From Rattus norvegicus (lineage: Eukaryota; Chordata; Mammalia; Rodentia; Muridae): DNA of 64,000 nt. The stretch lies in NCBI RefSeq assembly GCF_036323735.1, contig NC_086020.1, positions 122,019,710 through 122,083,709 on the forward strand, given 5' to 3'. The notes beneath the pieces were generated by a model, which was not told the origin of the DNA, made no database searches, and saw only the letters and a list, made by a program, of their open reading frames with translations. Below are positions 58,725-64,000 of the stretch, in pieces; position 1 is the stretch's first letter; each line of letters begins with the position of its first letter. The translations under genes were made by a program, and so were the position numbers.

Positions 58725-58795
58725 AGCCTCACAAAGCCCTAAGGTATGGATGTATCAACTTTTCCTTTGCAGATGGGTGGCATGGAAGATGGTCT
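58725..58795. mobile_element. Possible MIR/L2-type remnant
   Basis: CCTCACAAAGCCCTAAGGTA followed by CTTTTCCTTTGCAGATGGGT resembles the ancient repeat end CATTTTACAGATG. Highly diverged. Confidence 0.35.
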
Positions 58796-58914
58796 CCAAA
58801 AGCCACAGTGTGGGTGAATGACACATCAGGACCATCTCACCAGCCATTCTGTCCTCCAAGCCATCCTCCCATCACCTTGGCATCACTGAACTGTTCATAT
58901 CATTTCTATCTATC

Positions 58915-59160
58915 TCCCTATCCACCTGTCTGTCTGTCTGTCTATCTGTCCGTCTGTCCATCTTTTCATCCATCCATCTATGTATCTATCATCTATCTAA
59001 TTATCTACCTATCCATCTGTTTGTCCATTCATTCATTTGTCTGTCCATCCATCCATCTGTCTATTATTTATGTATCATCTACCTAGCTACCTATCCATCT
59101 GTCTATCTGTTCATCCCTCCATCCATCCATCTCTGTCTGTTCATCCGTCCATCTGCCTGC

Positions 59161-59203
<43 letters not shown>

Positions 59204-59233
59204 CATACCTACCTATCATCTATCTCTCATCTT
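58915..59233. repeat. Complex (TCTA/TCTG/CATC)n tetranucleotide array
   Basis: About 320 bp of mixed tetranucleotides with a pure (TATC)n core at 59157-59203. The Ser/Ile/Tyr/Pro frames are repeat artefacts. Confidence 0.95.
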
Positions 59234-59864
59234 TTTAAATTATATGGCTATGAGTGTTCATTAGAGAAAATCTTTTAAGCATAGAGAATCATAACTAAGG
59301 CTACAGCTTAAACTTGCCCATTGCATAGCATGGTACCTTTTTAGTGAGAATAACTTTCCCATGTTCCCCTTGGGAGAGATGGACAGAGTAGTGTGGATGA
59401 TAAATGTACCATTCTTTTCAGGGGTCCATCTCTCCAATTGTCTTCATATGTACACAATGAAATGTCAGAATTTAGGAGGATCAAATAGATTATTAAATGA
59501 TTCTGGACTAACTTGTTCATTTGAGAAGAGAGGTCTATAGATGCTATAGATGCCCCAGTTGACTGAATAACTGAAAACTACAATTATTTAGAGAACGTCT
59601 CAGAGAATAGACAAAGCACTTCCCAGCTCTGCACATACAGGCTGTGCTCATCCGAAGGAATTCCGGATTTTATCCCTTCCCTGAATGCTAACCTACAGGT
59701 GGCTGTTGCTGCCATCTGTTGGCAGTGTGTGGAAGCGATGCATTTCTTCCTAGATGCATAACAGGGTTCCTCCTAGGCAAGTCCTTAAATATGGGAAGCT
59801 CTGTGAGGAAAGAAGGAAGGGGGAGGGGACAATAAAAGAAAAGGAAGGAAAGAAAAATCAAGTT
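59234..59864. other. Intergenic, no gene seen
   Basis: Unique sequence containing the CTCF-like motif. A GGAA/AAGG-rich patch lies at about 59810-59855. Confidence 0.5.
59709..59725 (-). promoter_or_regulatory. CTCF-like motif, reverse orientation
   Basis: On the minus strand CTGCCAACAGATGGCAGCA fits the CTCF core CCAnnAGrkGGCA. Binding not shown. Confidence 0.35.
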
Positions 59865-59995
59865 CATGCAGAGTCAGACCTGGTTCAAATATTAGCAGTA
59901 CCAATATAACTAAACAGTCTTTGTTTCCCATCTTTAATGGGGATGCTGTCTAGTTCAAAGAGATAATATAAGAGTTAAATAACATTACATACCAA
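59865..59995 (+). mobile_element. MIR SINE
   Basis: AGAGTCAGACCTGGTTCAAA, then GTTTCCCATCTTTAATGGGG and AGATAATATAAGAGTTAAAT follow MIR from head to tail. Confidence 0.75.
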
Positions 59996-62230
59996 CTTGA
60001 CCAAATGCTAATCCGGATCTCTGTGGCAGTTCCCTGCTGAGTTGCATCTTAGGACAAATATCATTTCCTCCAATAGCCCTTCAACTTGAACTTCCCAGAT
60101 TACTTAGATGCCAGCCAGGAAAGCAGGAGGAAAGGGCGTGATGCTTGCAAAAGAAGCACTTGTGGGCCAGCACGCTGTTAGCTGGATCTCAGTGCCACAG
60201 TGATATCAGCTGAAGAACATGTGAGGTTCAAGGACCCCACGCCTTGGTAGCTCAGAGCAGGGAGCTTTCTGTGAGAAACATCTTAAAGGTGGTTCTAATG
60301 GCTGGGGAGAGTGGGGATGAGGTATGGGATGCTACACAGGAAAGCTTTGAGGAGCATCATAAACAGGAGGCCATGATGAGGAGAGACGCCTGGCTGAGGA
60401 GATGGTGCGTTAGGTAGGTAGAGAGTAAACCGAAAGGAAGTTTGGCAGTTGGAGGGAAGAAGGAGCCAGCGAGAGGCTTCCAGGCTTAGAGAGCTGTACT
60501 AGATCTAAAGGACACCAGCAGAAAGCCAGCAGCCCCGGGAAAACCAACCGATAACTGGAAGAAGGAAGCAGATTGCTACACAGCACTTGATGCCTTTTAT
60601 CAAATTCCTGAACTTCAAAAATCTGAATGCTGCATCAAACAATCCTCTGAATGTTTTCAAGTTCTGCAACTGTTCCAGGGGCCGGGGGAAGGCCTTATGT
60701 GGTAATGGAAAAACAGTGAGGATATGGCAAGAGTCAATTGGTTACACTGAGAAGAGAGTCCTCCTATGTCAGAGAACAAATAGGTAGCCAAGACTGAGTC
60801 AGAGCAAACTCAGAAAGCACCTAGAAGCCTTCCCTGTGTGAAGCACGCCGCCAGCTTCACGTGGGTGAAGTTTGGTTTTAAAGAAGACGAACCGAAAACA
60901 CAACTTGTTTGTTTAGATTTTGTGATTCTCCTGGAGACTTAGGTGGTTCAGTGAAACGTGTAGGAGAATTTTCTTCATTGGAGCGCAATGGTAGAGCACT
61001 TGCCTGGCAAGCCCAGGATCCTGGGAAGTTTCTTCCCGGGAATATTGGGTTTCCTCGGAGAGAACATGGCCCTAGTGTGAAGAGTACACGGGGTCATTGT
61101 TTCCGGGCCACATCTGCTGTCCTCATTGAGACAGACACAGGCACAAGCCCAGTCCTGTACACACCTGGGTTTGAGGGAAGGTCTCTGGTTCACCAGAACA
61201 CTAGAGAAGCCCAGACAACACCCTGACCTGCCTTCAGCTCTTAGGGCATTTAAAAGGAAGGTTTGTCTCTGTTTTTAAGGAAAAGATTAGATTTGAGATG
61301 AATGGTTATTTGCTATCTCTTTATTTACACAAATAAGATATCCTACTGTTAAAGACAGGCAATGTGACCTTGGCAAGTACTGAGTCTGTTCTAGGCTTTG
61401 GGCTTTTGTTTTCTTCTCTATACAATTATATAATCTCTGACGTCTCCCTCTGACCTGAAAACCGAATTCTAGAACAACTTCCTGTTTCTAGTGAAACAAC
61501 TGAATCTTGAGGTTACTTTATCGCATCACAAGAAATCTCTGCCATTGTTGAAAAACCTAGCACTCCAGGAGGGAGCCCCGGGGGAGCGTTATTTAGGGGC
61601 ATCGCACCTTCATGGCTGAGCCCAGAGCTGTTTATCTTACACCCCAGACAGGAAGGGACAAGAGCTTTAGTCACACCTATCTGCTTCCTCAACCATGGCT
61701 CCACAGTGCAGTTCCTCCCTGTGTGCACTTCCCAACTGGACATGGGTTTGCATGCTAGCTACTCTTAGACCTCTGTCTGATTCAGTATTGCTGCATAAGC
61801 CCACCTCTCTCTGAAGGATATTTGCTCTAAAGCAGGACTACATCCTGGTCAGTCTCCCATCTTGAAAGTGCTCAGGAAGTACAATGGCTGGCTGCTGCCT
61901 CATCTCACTGAAGAACTGACCTACCCCATCACCATAGAGAACACACTTGACAGTCTGCCCACGCGCTGACTGGTTAGAAATGAAAGGATGGAAATGGCAA
62001 AGAGCTTGGAAGGCACTTAGACTTCTTCTGTGTGGCTTGGCTCAACTAATTCCACCATCACAGAACGTGCCACCTCATAAAGTGGCCCATTCCACTCTTG
62101 GAAAACTTGGTATTAGAAAGTTCTTCCTAAGGACTCAAAAATGCTGCTCCCCACATATACCCCAGCCACCCACCCACACACACACACACTATATGCATAG
62201 GGCAATTGTAATGACTCTTCTCTCTAGAGC
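59996..62230. other. Intergenic with small SINE remnants
   Basis: An ID-like piece lies at 60980-61025 (+; AATGGTAGAGCACTTGCCTG) and a MIR-like piece at 61355-61430 (AATGTGACCTTGGCAAGTAC). Otherwise unique. No gene recognised. Confidence 0.5.
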
Positions 62231-62234
62231 TCCA

Positions 62235-62320
62235 GAGTGCGGCTCAGTGGTAGAGTGCTTAGCCAGAGGGCATGAGGTCCTAAGTCCAGTCCTCAGCACA
62301 GAAAGAAAATACAAATGCAT
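62235..62320 (+). mobile_element. ID/B4-type tRNA-derived SINE remnant
   Basis: AGTGCGGCTCAGTGGTAGAG, then TCCTAAGTCCAGTCCTCAGC and an A-rich tail. Confidence 0.65.
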
Positions 62321-62394
62321 GCACATAAGTCAAGAGTTGAAGTCCTTAGTTCACATCTCATTTTCCTTTGTTGCTGTCCCTTGTCTTACTTTTA

Positions 62395-62471
62395 TCTCCC
62401 CACTTCCTCCTCTATCTCCTGCCCTCTCTCCCTCCCTCCCCATCCGTCCGTCCGTCCGTCTGTCTGTCTGG
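62395..62471. repeat. Pyrimidine-rich stretch and (CCGT)n/(CTGT)n
   Basis: CCTCCC-rich sequence, then four CCGT and three CTGT units (62442-62470). Confidence 0.85.
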
Positions 62472-63165
62472 TCTTGATAGAGATCAACCCTACTGAGCCA
62501 TAGACCCTTGTTTTATTGTTTTTGCACTGCACACTTTCTAAGAGCGTTCCTATTTCTTCTCCAGCAAGGCAACAATTATGCAGATTGTGTGTCCGTGTAT
62601 CAGAACCCAAAACAACTTCCTGTATCTTCCCCCCAGGTCTAAATGTAGAAATGTCTAAGTGGCTTGCTTTAGTTTGACAGTTCAAAAACATTTTGCAAGT
62701 GAAAGAGGACATTAGAAGTACTGAAGATGAATGGTGTACTTCAAAATGGTGTCTACAAAAGAGATTCCAGAAGTCAGGTTCTGCGTAAAAGGGCAGCTCT
62801 TCCTCGTGGGTGGAGGCCACAGGGGAGATACAATGTTAAGCACCAGGTACAGCTTCAGATCTGCTCAACAAATGCCAGTGGGGTCTCTGCTGGGGCAGCA
62901 GGGAACTGAGATGTTGCTCTTAACCCGCAGTTGCTATCAAAAAGGTGTTCCTTTCAAATCTTAGCACCGACACTTAGATGATTTCAGCCAACTTTGGTAG
63001 TTCTTGGTACCACTGATAAATCAGCTGTCATTTTACACACAAAAGGATTAATGCCTGACTCACTTCATCAGCTTTAGTATGTGATCAAAATCAACACTAT
63101 CATCTGTGTAGAGCCATCCTGCCACTAATAGCCAGTACTAAGTACAGTGTGAGATCTACAGTTGA
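62472..63165. other. Intergenic, no feature seen
   Basis: Unique sequence. Confidence 0.5.
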
Positions 63166-63345
63166 CCACATACACACACACACATATATATCCATATACA
63201 CTCAAATACCCCATACATACACATACAAACACATACATTCATGTATACACATGTAAACATGTGCATAATATATACATATAAACACATACACATGAACACA
63301 CATATAGATGGATATATATACATACATGCAATCACACATGTACAC
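63166..63345. repeat. (CATA)n-rich low-complexity region
   Basis: About 180 bp of CACA, CATA and TATA alternation. Confidence 0.85.
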
Positions 63346-63820
63346 CTATATCCATAGATTCTGCATCTATAAATTCAATCAATCATGGTCAAAAATACTT
63401 GAGAAAATATGGAGTCTGTAGTAAAGATTTCAAAAAATGTTTTTATTTAAGTGTATATCTGTATGTCACTGTATGACTATATACCAATTGGGTGCACTCC
63501 CACAGAGCCTGGAAGACAGCATCAGATCCCCAGGAGATGGACTTACAGGCAGTTGGGAGCCTACTGATGTAGGTACTAAACTCGGATCCTCTACAGCAGC
63601 AACATATGCTCTTCCCCACTGCAGCTTTCCTTCTTGTCCTTATCCCCTCCACAGCACAGTACAAGTGTTTATATTGCATTGAATGTAAATAACCCAGAGA
63701 AGACTTAAACTACAGGGTATGCAACTTGTATGCAAATTGTATGCAAATAGCATGCCAATTATATGTATGTGTATAAGGGACATGAGCATCTGGTCATTGG
63801 GGGTATCTGAAAGGATAATT
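63346..63820. other. Intergenic, no feature seen
   Basis: Unique sequence. A small ATGCAAATTGT-type repeat lies at 63725-63765. Confidence 0.45.
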
Positions 63821-63822
63821 GT

Positions 63823-63872
<50 letters not shown>

Positions 63873-63945
63873 AAGGATAGACAGATATTACATATATACA
63901 TATTACATATATACATATCTGTACATGTATATACACCTATACAGA
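63821..63945. repeat. (GATA)n array and TATACA-rich tail
   Basis: About thirteen GATA units (63822-63873), then ACATATATAC repeats to about 63945. Confidence 0.95.
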
Positions 63946-64000
63946 GATCACATAGAGATACATTTTATATAAAGTTATCTATGCTTTATGTTTCATATGG

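Noticed and set aside
58808..59264. Ser/Ile/Tyr-rich open frames
   Set aside because: Translations of a tetranucleotide microsatellite.
61947..62477. 176-codon open frame
   Set aside because: It crosses a SINE remnant and a (CCGT)n stretch. No domain, so probably chance.
36400..63999. Search for Cetn4 or Bbs12 exons expected upstream of Il21 by synteny
   Set aside because: No frame resembling an EF-hand or chaperonin-like protein was seen; these genes probably lie beyond the window.

Overview
This window is mammalian, and specifically rodent, nuclear DNA. Most of it is intergenic or intronic sequence filled with L1 LINEs, B1, B4 and ID SINEs, an ERV-type LTR, URR1-like hAT fragments, old MIR pieces and long dinucleotide, trinucleotide and tetranucleotide arrays. 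Clean, recently inserted ID elements point to rat rather than mouse. I saw no bacterial, phage or CRISPR-type gene system. Almost all long open frames here are microsatellite translations, L1 fragments or chance.

The one host gene I recognise is interleukin-21 (Il21), on the minus strand. All five coding exons can be placed with canonical GT/AG splice sites: 35362-35216, 35100-35065, 30796-30641, 28213-28136 and 28047-28024. All introns are phase 0, and the exons sum to 146 codons plus a stop. Upstream lie a TATA-like box, CCAAT, NFAT-like and AP-1-like motifs, and a (CA)n array. Downstream there is probably a long AU-rich 3'UTR of about 2.5 kb, reaching to about 25.5 kb and containing a (GA)n tract. 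The window should be the Il2-Il21 region (rat chromosome 2 by synteny recalled from memory), with Il2 expected off the low-coordinate side and Cetn4/Bbs12 off the high-coordinate side.

Layout. At 1-3.14 kb two L1 elements lie head to tail on the minus strand; the first has an open ORF1 start and a full 5'UTR and runs out of the window. 3.1-14 kb holds further L1 pieces, two of them plus-strand 3' ends with target-site duplications. 14-37.8 kb has no recognisable L1 and contains Il21, with only SINEs and simple repeats. 37.8-45.4 kb holds two old minus-strand L1s, an LTR, and hAT and SINE fragments. 45.4-64 kb is mostly unique intergenic DNA with microsatellites, MIRs, SINEs, two medium-reiterated repeats and several local duplications.

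The sequence offers genome-architecture observations rather than a new gene system. These include a near-pristine ID insertion and a purine-rich GGA tract in Il21 intron 3, a promoter microsatellite, a short telomere-like insertion inside an L1, a 53-bp duplication 512 bp apart, and CTCF-like motifs in convergent orientation around Il21.
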